From: Clostridiales bacterium
GTDB lineage: Bacteria; Bacillota; Clostridia; Oscillospirales; Acutalibacteraceae
Length of the DNA stretch: 64,000 nucleotides
Reading direction: 5' to 3'
Assembly (NCBI GenBank): GCA_022799115.1
Contig: JAAWNT010000002.1
Coordinates: 1-64,000, forward strand
Shown here: positions 9,394 to 16,484 of the stretch, one piece after another
Numbering within the stretch: the stretch's first letter is position 1
How the letters are laid out: every line of letters begins with the position of its first letter
Notes under the pieces: model-generated
Database searches by the model: none
What the model was told of the DNA's origin: nothing
What the model saw: the letters and a program-made list of their open reading frames with translations, nothing else
Program-made: the position numbers and the translations under genes

Positions 9394-9429
9394 AAAAAGG
9401 CGGAAGGAGAGTTTCCTTCCGCCTTTTTT
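9394..9429 (+). terminator. Intrinsic terminator after trxA
   Basis: AAAAAGGCGGAAGGA pairs with TCCTTCCGCCTTTTT, loop GAGTT, and ends in a T-run. It also has an A-run on the left side, so it could work in both directions. Between it and 9593 I see no gene. Confidence 0.9.
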
Positions 9430-9593
9430 GTATGGCGTTTATTAAATTTAAGGGGGGAGGAAGAAAACGCTTGTGCCATGAAATCAATCGTCTGAGTGAG
9501 ATATTGTTCACCGGCTATGTGATTGGGAGCGTGACTGCTTCAATAAGAGCCGGCGCTCTGTGGACAGAGCCGCACGCAGGCGGGATGAATAAA

Positions 9594-9632
9594 AAGGAGA
9601 TCTTACCAATATGATAATGGTAAGATCTCCTT
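9594..9632 (-). terminator. Terminator downstream of lexA
   Basis: A 15-bp perfect stem (AAGGAGATCTTACCA at 9594-9608 against 9618-9632). On the minus strand it runs into TTTTTATT, so it most likely ends lexA transcription, about 145 bases after the stop codon. Confidence 0.75.
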
Positions 9633-9777
9633 GTGCGCAGGCGGCTCCCATGGTTATAACGCGATGGGATACCCGCATCTTCCGGATTATCTTTCGTATT
9701 GCCGTACATTGGGCGGCCGCAGTTTCCTTTTGCATGCGGAGGGTCGGCGGATTATGCAGCGTTGTTTTGCAGGTCGT

Positions 9778-10368
9778 TTAGCCGTAATACCGCATCACCG
9801 ATATTACTTTACCAAGCACCGTTACATCGTTGGAAAGGATGGGCTCGAAATCCGGGTTCTCCGGTTGCAGGCGCACATGGCCGTTCTCCCGATACAGGCG
9901 CTTTACCGTGGCTTCCTCTTCCAGCATGGCAACCACGATTTCTCCGTTTTCGGCGGATGGGGTTTTATGACATACCACAATATCGCCGTCCAGAATGCCG
10001 GCGTATTTCATGCTTTCTCCCACCACCCGCAGGGCGAAAAGTTCCCGTCCCCGGCGCTGCGTCTCACTGAAGGGAATGTATCCCTGGATGTCTTCAAACG
10101 CAAGAATAGGAAGTCCGGCGGTAACTCTGCCCAGAATAGGAATCTGCGCGCTGCGTTCCTCTCCTGTAATATGAATGGCGCGGTTTAGGCCGGCTTCCCG
10201 GGAGATGTAGCCGTTTTCCTCCAGAGTTTTTAAGTGGGCGTGAACGGTGGATGTGGACTTGAGCCCCGTAGCGCTGCAAATTTCACGCACCGAAGGGGGC
10301 AGGCCGTCCTGCGCGCGTTCCTTCAGATAATTAAGAATTTTTTGCTGGCTTGCGGATAACTTTTTCAT
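9778..10368 (-). CDS. lexA: LexA repressor, SOS regulator
   Basis: A 196-residue LexA. The N-terminal winged helix is at 1-65 and the S24 autoprotease domain follows. The self-cleavage bond Ala84-Gly85 is in RVTAGLP, the catalytic Ser119 is in VVGESMK and Lys156 is in EEEATVKRLY, so the protein should be cleavable on RecA activation. The ATG at 10368 has GGAGGCG 7 bases upstream. A promoter with an operator-like palindrome overlapping its -35 box lies at 10503-10540, as expected for autorepression. Confidence 0.97.
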   Translation of the reverse strand: MKKLSASQQKILNYLKERAQDGLPPSVREICSATGLKSTSTVHAHLKTLEENGYISREAGLNRAIHITGEERSAQIPILGRVTAGLPILAFEDIQGYIPFSETQRRGRELFALRVVGESMKYAGILDGDIVVCHKTPSAENGEIVVAMLEEEATVKRLYRENGHVRLQPENPDFEPILSNDVTVLGKVISVMRYYG

Positions 10369-10502
10369 TGGAATCGCCTCCGTCTGTTTAATCAGGAAAA
10401 CCGAAAAATCGCTGCCCGGAATAAATGGCGCCTTCAGTAAACTGGGCGTATGATCGAATCGTCAAAATGCTTCTGCTGGTATGCAACGGTTTTGTTATTT
10501 TT

Positions 10503-10540
10503 ATTATAGCACAAGATAAAGTAAAATCAAACAAATGTTT
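10503..10540 (-). promoter_or_regulatory. lexA promoter with overlapping operator-like palindrome
   Basis: On the minus strand TTGATT (10530-10525) and TATAAT (10508-10503) are 16 bp apart. The palindrome AAAC-N4-GTTT occupies 10529-10540 and overlaps the -35 box. It resembles the Gram-positive SOS box GAAC-N4-GTTC with weaker outer bases. A larger inverted repeat (AAAGTAAAA/TTTTACTTT, 10518-10526 and 10538-10546) surrounds it. Confidence 0.6.
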
Positions 10541-10633
10541 TACTTTGGATGTTTACAAAATTCCTATGGATTATTCAAGGAATATTCACAGCGTCTTAAC
10601 AACTCATTCCCGCCCCCATATTATAATAAGTGC

Positions 10634-10745
10634 GTACTCAAAGAGATGGAGCCGCACCATCCGAGTACATGTTCTACCCTCCTCAATGTACCCCTCAAGC
10701 TAATGAGAAAAAGCCGAATCCTTTTATGGGATTCGGCTTTTTCTC
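10634..10745 (+). ncRNA. Putative small RNA ending in a strong terminator
   Basis: lexA and the SpoIIQ-like gene diverge from this gap, so neither needs a terminator here, yet one is present at 10705-10745. A TATAAT lies at 10622-10627 (no good -35). The predicted RNA would start near 10634 and be about 112 nt. It can form a GTACAT (10665-10670)/ATGTAC (10688-10693) hairpin exposing a C-rich loop with CCCTCC, the kind of motif by which some Gram-positive sRNAs cover ribosome binding sites. No known RNA family is recognised. Confidence 0.35.
10705..10745 (+). terminator. Orphan intrinsic terminator
   Basis: A 17-bp perfect stem (10705-10721 with 10729-10745), loop TTTTATG, flanked by A-run and T-run so it can act in both directions. 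It lies between two divergent genes. Confidence 0.8.
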
Positions 10746-10870
10746 GTTTAAAAATGAATTTTTTGCCCATACTTCTACTAGAAACAGCGCCGGCTTTTTT
10801 ACTGGATAAAAATTTTTTTTCACAGCATAACCCAGTAAAAAGAAGGCAACAATATAGGCGAGGTGAAGAT

Positions 10871-11650
10871 ATGAGTAAGATGCATTTTGAAAAGACAAAG
10901 AAAAAAGGTTCCAAAACTTCAAAAGGCTTTTATATAGCATTGGGCGTGTGCTTGATTGCTATCGGCGCGGCGGCCTGGACTACTTACGACGGGGTAAAGA
11001 ACTATATGAATCCCACTCCTCTTTCAGGGGAAAGCAGTTCCACGGCGTCCTCCTCCAAGGATCGGCAAGCCGGCCATACCATGAGCGGTATATTCGCGGA
11101 GTCCTCGGAAATAAGCTCCCGGCCGGAAAGCGGTTCTTCAAAGGCTTCCTCCAAACCACAGGATCCGGTTTCCTCACAAGCCAAGGAGCCTTCATCGGCG
11201 CCCGCCTCCTCCAGCGCCCCCGCTTCATCGGGAAACGACGGGGTGAATATCTATCCCAGCGGGCAAAAGGTTACTAAGGAATTCAGCGGGAAGGATCCCA
11301 TCTATTCGCAGACTCTCAACGACTGGCGGGTGCATGAGGGCGTTGATTTCAGCGCGGAAAAAGGCAGTATGGTGAAAGCGGTTTCCGACGGTACGGTAAA
11401 AGATGTGTATGAGGATCCCATGTTGGGCACTACCATTGTGATTACTCACAAGGATTTCGAGGCTTATTACTGCGGGTTGGGAAGCACCACTCTGGTGAAA
11501 AAGGGAGATGCGGTCAAGCTGGGGCAGGATATCGGTTCCATCAATGTGGTTCCCAGCGAGAGCGTGGAGGAAAACCATCTTCATTTTGGAATCAAACAAA
11601 ACGACCAGTGGGTCAATCCTCTGGACTTTTTAAAGGGTTCCAATTCCTGA
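10871..11650 (+). CDS. SpoIIQ-like membrane-anchored M23 (LytM) protein
   Basis: 259 residues: basic cytoplasmic tail, one transmembrane helix (about 20-37), a Ser/Pro-rich linker (50-125) and an M23 domain (125-259). The zinc ligands HxxxD (His155, Asp159) and HxH (His236, His238) are present. The His usually found in the YxHL motif is replaced (YYCGL, Cys201), so hydrolase activity is uncertain. In Firmicutes SpoIIQ is made in the forespore and pairs with SpoIIIAH across the septum; the clostridial form keeps zinc ligands. The spoIIQ-spoIIID neighbourhood is common in spore formers, and here spoIIID remains lie 1 kb away, which supports the call. Start ATG 10871 has GAGGTG 6-8 bases upstream; a longer in-frame reading to 10535 has no ribosome site and crosses a terminator. 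Confidence 0.7.
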   Translation: MSKMHFEKTKKKGSKTSKGFYIALGVCLIAIGAAAWTTYDGVKNYMNPTPLSGESSSTASSSKDRQAGHTMSGIFAESSEISSRPESGSSKASSKPQDPVSSQAKEPSSAPASSSAPASSGNDGVNIYPSGQKVTKEFSGKDPIYSQTLNDWRVHEGVDFSAEKGSMVKAVSDGTVKDVYEDPMLGTTIVITHKDFEAYYCGLGSTTLVKKGDAVKLGQDIGSINVVPSESVEENHLHFGIKQNDQWVNPLDFLKGSNS

Positions 11651-11704
11651 CCATCAGGGAGCGGCTTGCCCTCGGCAATCGTTTCAGGGGCATACAACAG
11701 AATA

Positions 11705-11772
11705 GGGCGTAAAATCAGTACGCCCTTTACATAGAAAGAGGCGGAGAAAAGACGGTCCGCCTCTTTTCTTTT
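11705..11772 (+). terminator. Two tandem terminators after the SpoIIQ-like gene
   Basis: First hairpin GGGCGTA/TACGCCC (11705-11725) followed by TTTAC; second GAAAGAGGCGGA/TCCGCCTCTTTTC (11734-11768) followed by TTTTT. From 11773 to 12050 I see no supported gene. Confidence 0.8.
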
Positions 11773-12071
11773 TGGGAAACAACCCGTCTGCCGACCGATA
11801 GGGCGAGAACTTTCACAATGGAAAACAGCGGTTGGAGGGAACGGTCAAAGGGATAGCGGACCGATACGGTTTTGCGACCCGGAAGTTCGGCGGCTCCCAT
11901 TGGTTATTTGCTGAGAAAAAGGAACGTCCGCGCCCGCATCCGGTTTATAGGGGAAGATTTCGACAAAAGCGCCAATACAAAGTTCATAAAAAAGACATTT
12001 CCCGTTACTATGTTTGCCACAAAGATTACCTATACTAAGCTTGTAATCCAAAAGAGACAGGAGGCGTAACA

Positions 12072-12512
12072 GTGAGCAAACAGAAAAAGGCATCCGTATT
12101 GGTGTGCGTTACAGGGCGGCGGGACTGCGACCGTCTGATCCTTGTGGGAAAAAAATTATCGAAGCTGCATAATGTGCCGCTCCAGGTTCTGTGCGTACAG
12201 CCGATGAATCACGGTTTCTGTGCAAAAAGCGACGAGATCGAGCATTTGTATCAGGTGACCAAGGATGCCGGGGCCGAGATGACAATATTTTTCCACGACG
12301 AGGCGGCGTTGATTACAGCGGGCTTTGTCAAACAGGTGGGAGCCAAGCATATTGTTACCGGAATGCCGGACGGCAGGGCCAATGGATTTGTTGAAATGAT
12401 TCACCGGCTGATACCGATGGTTCCCATCTCTATGGTATCGGAAGAAGGACAAATATATAATATGTATCCCTCAATTGCGTTTGCAAGAGCTCAAGTTTCC
12501 GCCATGGGTTAA
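12072..12512 (+). CDS. Small Usp/KdpD-like nucleotide-binding-fold protein
   Basis: 146 residues. The start ASVLVCVTGRRDCDRLI, then HNVPLQVLCVQP and a C-terminal VGAKHIVTGMPDG, match the Usp-like domain found in universal stress proteins and in the sensor KdpD. The usual G-2x-G-9x-G(S/T) ATP motif is only partly visible (VTGMPDGRANGF), so ATP binding is uncertain. Start GTG 12072 with AGGAGG about 9 bases upstream. It stands alone between terminators. No specific role can be given. Confidence 0.6.
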   Translation: MSKQKKASVLVCVTGRRDCDRLILVGKKLSKLHNVPLQVLCVQPMNHGFCAKSDEIEHLYQVTKDAGAEMTIFFHDEAALITAGFVKQVGAKHIVTGMPDGRANGFVEMIHRLIPMVPISMVSEEGQIYNMYPSIAFARAQVSAMG

Positions 12513-12523
12513 AGATAAGAGGA

Positions 12524-12563
12524 AACGGACGACCGCCGGGTTTACTCCCCCGGCGGCCGTTTG
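12524..12563 (+). terminator. Terminator after the Usp-like gene
   Basis: AAACGG and CCGCCGGG pair with CCCGGCGGCCGTTT, with a small bulge. It lies 12 bases after the stop codon; the T-run is weak. Confidence 0.6.
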
Positions 12564-12656
12564 CGTTTGGAGCGCTCCGGAATGCGGGAGCGCGGGGATC
12601 TATATCCAAACCCAATTTTCATCGTGCGGTTGGCAACCGTTTCTCTTTCAATATAA

Positions 12657-12692
12657 CAGGGCCGCTCAAGAAAGAGCGGCCCTGATTTTTTA
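12657..12692. terminator. Terminator between usp-like and spoIIID 3' half
   Basis: CAGGGCCGCTC (12657-12667) pairs with GAGCGGCCCTG (12674-12684), followed by six T on the plus strand. It sits between converging reading directions; on the minus strand, after the spoIIID stop codon, the T-run is missing. Confidence 0.75.
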
Positions 12693-12701
12693 TCCCATTG
12701 G

Positions 12702-12850
12702 CTAACGGCGTTCCAAATACTTTTTCCGGGTGGCCAGTCCCCCACGGATATGCCGCTGCGCCTTGTTGACCTCCAACACACTTTTTACCTCTTTGTATAA
12801 TTGAGGGTCTACATACTTTAATCGTTCGGCTACGTCTTTATGTACCGTTG
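12702..12850 (-). pseudogene. spoIIID: spoIIID, 3' half (separated from its 5' half by a 21.5-kb element)
   Basis: Read on the minus strand in the spoIIID frame, this encodes TVHKDVAERL, then a helical stretch, RHIRGGLATRKKY and ends LERR-stop. The STVHKD..ERL and RHIRGG.AT..KY blocks are the conserved core and C-terminal part of SpoIIID (PF12116), the small DNA-binding regulator active in the mother cell under sigma-E. There is no start codon with a ribosome site; the only in-frame start-like codon (GTG 12887) lies inside the recombinase gene and has none. The frame is open and the conserved residues are intact, as expected if it is still used after joining to 34287-34436. It overlaps the last codons of the recombinase in another frame. 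Confidence 0.9.
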
Positions 12851-14373
12851 GAAGATAACAGAACAGATTGCTCCAGCCCGATTTCACTCAGGAGCTTCAG
12901 ATAAACGTCTATCTGTCCATGCTCGTCCACCTCGATGCGCTCAATGATGCGGGAGAGCAGGCCGTTGGACAGATTCCCGGCGGAAAGGACGCTCTCCAAG
13001 TCCCGGAACGTTTCCTTAAGCGCCCCGGCAAGCAGATCGCTTTTGCTGATGTTGTTCTGAATGAGGCGCAGTTCCTCGCTCAGGCGGTCGATGGTTTGAT
13101 TTAAGTTCTGGGTTTTGGCCTTGAGCTCCTGCATATCGATGATTTCGTTTTCATACATCTCCAGGTAACGCTGCTTGGAGCGTTTGGCCTTCTGAAGAGC
13201 CGATGACAGTTCCTGTTCGGTGAGCATGTTTTCATCCTTTGCCTTGAACTGGCGGTGAAACTCCGCGCGGATCCGTTCGATTACCCCCGGTTTGTCCTCC
13301 AGTATGGAGGCGAAATAGTCCCGGATGGAGGCGAGCAGCTCCGTCTCGTCAATCTTTGTTTTGTTGGGGCAGTAGTCCGCGCCGTTTGCGTTTCGGCCAG
13401 TGCATACCCAGTATACGCTGCGCTTTTGGGTTTTGCGTTCCACCCGGCGGAAGGAAGCGCCGCAGCAGGTGCACCGGATAAGCTTGCTGAAGATATGCCG
13501 TTGACTGCGGCGCTCCCCGGAGGCCTTGAAGGTTTCCCGGTTCTGTTGCAGAATTCGTTGCGCCTGATCGAACAGATCCCGCTCGATCAGGGCCAGCTCC
13601 GGGCGCTCCACCACCAGCCACTGCTCCGCCGGTTTATCGCCCCGTCGGCTGGTGAGGAAGTCCTCCACCTCCTGCTTGCCGTTTATCACCCTGCCGATGT
13701 ACAGCGGATTGCTGAGGATGCGGGAAACGGCGTTCTGGCTCCAGTTGCTGCCCCGTTTGGTTTTGACGCCCAGACGGTTGAGCTCCATGGCGATCTTATT
13801 GGCGCCCATATTTTGATTGCAGTACCAATCAAAAATCCGGCGCACCACTTTGGCTTCCTCTGGATTTTCGTGCAGTGTAAAGTACTCGCCGGGAATTTTG
13901 TCGTAGCCAAAGACGAGATTGGGCACCTTGCCCTGCTCGGCGTTGATCTTTTTGCCGAACTTGATGCGCTTACTGGTATTGGCGCTTTCCTCCTGGGCCA
14001 TGGCGGAGAGAAGGGTGAGCATGAATTCCGAGCTTTCCGAGGAGGTTTGGTCGTAGTTGACAAAGATGACTTTGATCCCCAATGCCTTGAGCTTGCGGAT
14101 GCTGGTGAGAAAGTCCAGGGTGTTTCTTGCCAGACGTGAGACGTCCTTGATGAGCACCATGTCAAATTCCCCGCGCCCCGCGTCGGATAGCATCCGCAAA
14201 AGCTGGGTGCGGTTTTTCATTTTGGTGCCGCTTTTTCCCTCGTCGGCGTAGATGTGTACCAGACGGTATCCGTTTTTTTTGGCGTACTCCGCAAAAAAGG
14301 TTTGCTGCGCTTCCAGACTGTCCAACTGCTCGTTCTTATTGGTGGAGACGCGGCAATAGGCGACGACCCGCAT
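12838..14373 (-). CDS. Large serine recombinase of the spoIIID element
   Basis: A 511-residue site-specific recombinase. Resolvase catalytic domain at 1-145 with YCRVS (Arg8, nucleophile Ser10) and DVSRLAR (Arg80, Arg83); recombinase domain about 165-270; zinc ribbon with Cys301, Cys303/304, Cys324 and Cys335; coiled coil about 385-445. This is the family of phage integrases and of SpoIVCA-type skin recombinases. It reads in the same direction as spoIIID and lies at the very edge of the insert: its stop codon TAA is partly formed by the 12-bp core. In the excised circle the stop becomes TAC and the frame stays open for 78 more codons (to 34087). The ATG at 14373 has GGAAAGG upstream; a TATAAT at 14416-14421 has no clear -35. 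No phage structural genes accompany it. Confidence 0.95.
   Translation of the reverse strand: MRVVAYCRVSTNKNEQLDSLEAQQTFFAEYAKKNGYRLVHIYADEGKSGTKMKNRTQLLRMLSDAGRGEFDMVLIKDVSRLARNTLDFLTSIRKLKALGIKVIFVNYDQTSSESSEFMLTLLSAMAQEESANTSKRIKFGKKINAEQGKVPNLVFGYDKIPGEYFTLHENPEEAKVVRRIFDWYCNQNMGANKIAMELNRLGVKTKRGSNWSQNAVSRILSNPLYIGRVINGKQEVEDFLTSRRGDKPAEQWLVVERPELALIERDLFDQAQRILQQNRETFKASGERRSQRHIFSKLIRCTCCGASFRRVERKTQKRSVYWVCTGRNANGADYCPNKTKIDETELLASIRDYFASILEDKPGVIERIRAEFHRQFKAKDENMLTEQELSSALQKAKRSKQRYLEMYENEIIDMQELKAKTQNLNQTIDRLSEELRLIQNNISKSDLLAGALKETFRDLESVLSAGNLSNGLLSRIIERIEVDEHGQIDVYLKLLSEIGLEQSVLLSSNGT
12839..12850. repeat. Attachment core, left end of the spoIIID element
   Basis: TATGTACCGTTG, identical and in the same orientation to 34322-34333; the bases on both sides differ, so the shared core is exactly 12 bp. 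Here it joins the recombinase 3' end to the spoIIID 3' half. On its inner side the sequence GTTG-N10-GAAC (12847-12864) forms one half of the predicted attP site. Confidence 0.85.
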
Positions 14374-14460
14374 TGTTTAATCATCCTTTCCTTTCGTTGC
14401 TTTGAACAATTGGTCATTATAAACAGGCGGAGGAATTCCGCTGTTGCGATGAATCAACGA

Positions 14461-14516
14461 AAAGAGCAGGGCGCCGTCCTTTTCTTATGTAAAAAAGAAA
14501 GGCCTCCTGCTCTTGC
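14461..14516 (-). terminator. Imperfect long hairpin between the 64-residue gene and the recombinase
   Basis: AAGAGCAGG/CCTGCTCTT outer arms and CCTTTTCTT/AAGAAAGG inner arms; on the minus strand the right-hand outer arm runs into TTTTCG. It could separate transcription of the small gene from that of the recombinase. Confidence 0.5.
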
Positions 14517-14542
14517 GTTGGCTAGCGGCGGTTATATGCCGC

Positions 14543-14737
14543 CTATGGATTCAAAGACTGCGGTATGTAATTGCTTTGAAGCTGGTTTTGCTCCTGCTTG
14601 AGCCGTGTTTGTTCCGCGGCGACAGAGGTTTTGATCTGCTCGCTGATGCCGCAGCCCAGCACTTGGATCATATAATTCCCCATTCGTCCCGGGGGATTGG
14701 GGTCGTGGAAAGTAATAGCAAGCGGTTTTCTTTCCAA
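14543..14737 (-). CDS. Small protein upstream of the recombinase, candidate directionality factor
   Basis: 64 residues beginning MERKPLAITFHDPNPPGRM, then a helical Gln/Glu-rich tail (SEQIKTSVAAEQTRLKQEQN). I do not recognise a named family. Reality is supported by the ribosome site AAGGGAGG placed 10 bases before the TTG start and by its position 170 bases upstream of, and on the same strand as, the recombinase. Skin-type and phage serine recombinases need a small partner protein to excise; such partners are unrelated in sequence and often encoded inside the element, so this is the best candidate here. That role is inference. It could instead be an unrelated small element protein. Confidence 0.6.
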   Translation of the reverse strand: MERKPLAITFHDPNPPGRMGNYMIQVLGCGISEQIKTSVAAEQTRLKQEQNQLQSNYIPQSLNP

Positions 14738-15181
14738 GCGGTGGACGCCTCCCTTCCCAAATGAATTCCTTTGCTAAATGGTTATGAAAGGAGGGGGTGT
14801 GTTATGACAGCATGTCCGGATTCTTTGGAAGGGGGGATTGCGTTGCGGCGCGCGCCTATGAGGGGAGAGGGATGAGAAGAAAGGCGGGAACATCAGAAAA
14901 CAATAGAAGAGGACCGGATGTATAAAATTCCCCGGAAATGGATGAATAACGAAAATAGAAAGGATTCCAAGCCGAGGATATGGAAGGTACTCCGATTTGC
15001 GGCTGTCAGGGCGGTTGGTCCGATGTGACGGATGTACTGTGCATGGTGATACAAGTATTTTCCAGTGGGAAAGAATGGGGGACCGTTTGCGCTGTTTTTT
15101 TACCGACCTCAGCTATTTTCCTCAATCTTCGAATTTTGTAGGCCAAATCCTGTAAAACAGTGCTGAAAAGGGGAGAATACG

Positions 15182-15210
15182 TTGACTTATAGTGGGGAAA
15201 AAATTATAAT
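15182..15210 (+). promoter_or_regulatory. Sigma-A promoter of the exopolysaccharide operon
   Basis: TTGACT (15182-15187), 17-bp spacer, perfect TATAAT (15205-15210). Expected start near 15217, leader about 60 nt. No other promoter is evident before 34106. The region 14738-15181 otherwise shows no supported gene. Confidence 0.8.
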
Positions 15211-15278
15211 AGATGCAGTTATTATGGGATTTTAAAGAAACTTGCGGGCGCTTTTTGTGAAAGTGAGGGGGACTTAAT

Positions 15279-16481
15279 ATGGTACACATTCCTTTCTCTC
15301 CTCCTGATATTGGAGAAGACGAAATTGCGGAAGTGGTTGACACTTTGCGTTCAGGGTGGATTACCACTGGACCGAAAACCAAGAAGTTTGAACAGGAGCT
15401 GACTGCTTTTTGCGGGACGGATCATACGGTATGTTTGAATTCCGCGACGGCGGCTCTGGAATTGACTCTTCGTATGCTGGGGATTGGTCCCGGTGATGAA
15501 GTGGTTACTTCTGCATATACTTACACAGCCTCAGCGAGTGTTGTATGTCATGTGGGAGCAACATTGGTATTGGTTGATACCGCGCCGGACTCTTTTGAAA
15601 TGGATTATGAAAAGCTGGCCGACGTCATTACGGAAAAGACCAAGGCGGTAATCCCTGTTGATTTGGCTGGAGTAATGTGCGATTATGACCGCATCTTTTC
15701 CGTGTTGGATGAGAAAAAGGGGCTGTTTCAACCCGCCAACAAACTTCAGGAGGCCATTGGCAGAGTTGCGGTGGTAACGGACGGCGCGCATGCGCTTGGC
15801 GCCCAGCGGCAAGGAAAGCGTTGCGGTCAGATTGCGGATTTTACCACGTTTTCTTTTCATGCTGTTAAAAACTTAACAACTGGTGAGGGCGGCGCTGTCA
15901 CCTGGAACGACATAGTTGGTATTGATAGCGGCGAACTCTATCGGCAGTACCAGCTTTTTTCTCTGCATGGACAATCCAAGGACGCGCTGGCAAAAACCAA
16001 AATAGGAGCGTGGGAATACGACATCCTGGCCCCTTATTACAAATGTAATATGACGGATATTATGGCGGCCCTGGGATTGGCGCAGCTGCGGCGGTATCAA
16101 GAGATGCTTCAGCGCAGACATTCGGTGATCGCGCGATATGACGAAAGCATCCGGGAACTTGGACTGGCTAGTCTCGCGCATTCCGGACCGGACTTTTGCT
16201 CAAGCGGGCATTTGTATTTAATGCGGCTGCCCGGGAGAAACGAAGAGCAGAGAAATCGCTTTATTGTGAACATGGCGGAAAAGGGAATCGCCACCAATGT
16301 TCACTATAAGCCGCTGCCTATGCATACCGCATATCAGAACTTAGGGTTTTGCAGGGAGGATTTCCCCCAGGCATATCGGATGTATCAAAATGAGGTTACT
16401 CTTCCTCTGCATACATGCCTTTCGGACGATCAGGTCAGTGTGATCATACAAACAATAAAAGAAATTGTGAAAGGTTCTTGA
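15279..16481 (+). CDS. DegT/DnrJ/EryC1/StrS sugar aminotransferase
   Basis: A 400-residue PLP enzyme of fold type I that transfers an amino group to a UDP- or dTDP-linked keto sugar. Seen: SGWITTGPKTKKFE near the N terminus, the phosphate-binding region NSATAALELTLRMLGIGPGDEVVT, cofactor-binding DGAHALGA (Asp168, His171) and the Schiff-base Lys197 in SFHAVKNLTTGEGG. It is the first gene of the operon, followed by the initiating transferase, which suggests that it makes the amino sugar loaded first. The 4,6-dehydratase for a typical 4-keto substrate is not obvious in the cluster, because CapE belongs to the L-FucNAc route; it may be elsewhere. Ribosome site GAGGGGG, start ATG 15279. Confidence 0.9.
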   Translation: MVHIPFSPPDIGEDEIAEVVDTLRSGWITTGPKTKKFEQELTAFCGTDHTVCLNSATAALELTLRMLGIGPGDEVVTSAYTYTASASVVCHVGATLVLVDTAPDSFEMDYEKLADVITEKTKAVIPVDLAGVMCDYDRIFSVLDEKKGLFQPANKLQEAIGRVAVVTDGAHALGAQRQGKRCGQIADFTTFSFHAVKNLTTGEGGAVTWNDIVGIDSGELYRQYQLFSLHGQSKDALAKTKIGAWEYDILAPYYKCNMTDIMAALGLAQLRRYQEMLQRRHSVIARYDESIRELGLASLAHSGPDFCSSGHLYLMRLPGRNEEQRNRFIVNMAEKGIATNVHYKPLPMHTAYQNLGFCREDFPQAYRMYQNEVTLPLHTCLSDDQVSVIIQTIKEIVKGS

Positions 16482-16484
16482 GAA

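Noticed and set aside
11832..12038. A 68-codon plus-strand frame before the Usp-like gene
   Set aside because: No ribosome site, no family resemblance and unlike coding sequence; it crosses into the next gene's leader.
12702..12887. A free-standing 61-residue minus-strand gene starting at GTG 12887
   Set aside because: No ribosome site, the first 15 codons lie in the recombinase gene in another frame, and residues after the core match only the second half of SpoIIID. It is better read as the displaced 3' half.
14804..15030. Short plus-strand frames at about 14804 (23 codons, good ribosome site) and 14919 (36 codons)
   Set aside because: Very short, no recognisable features, and no promoter or partner; not enough to call genes.
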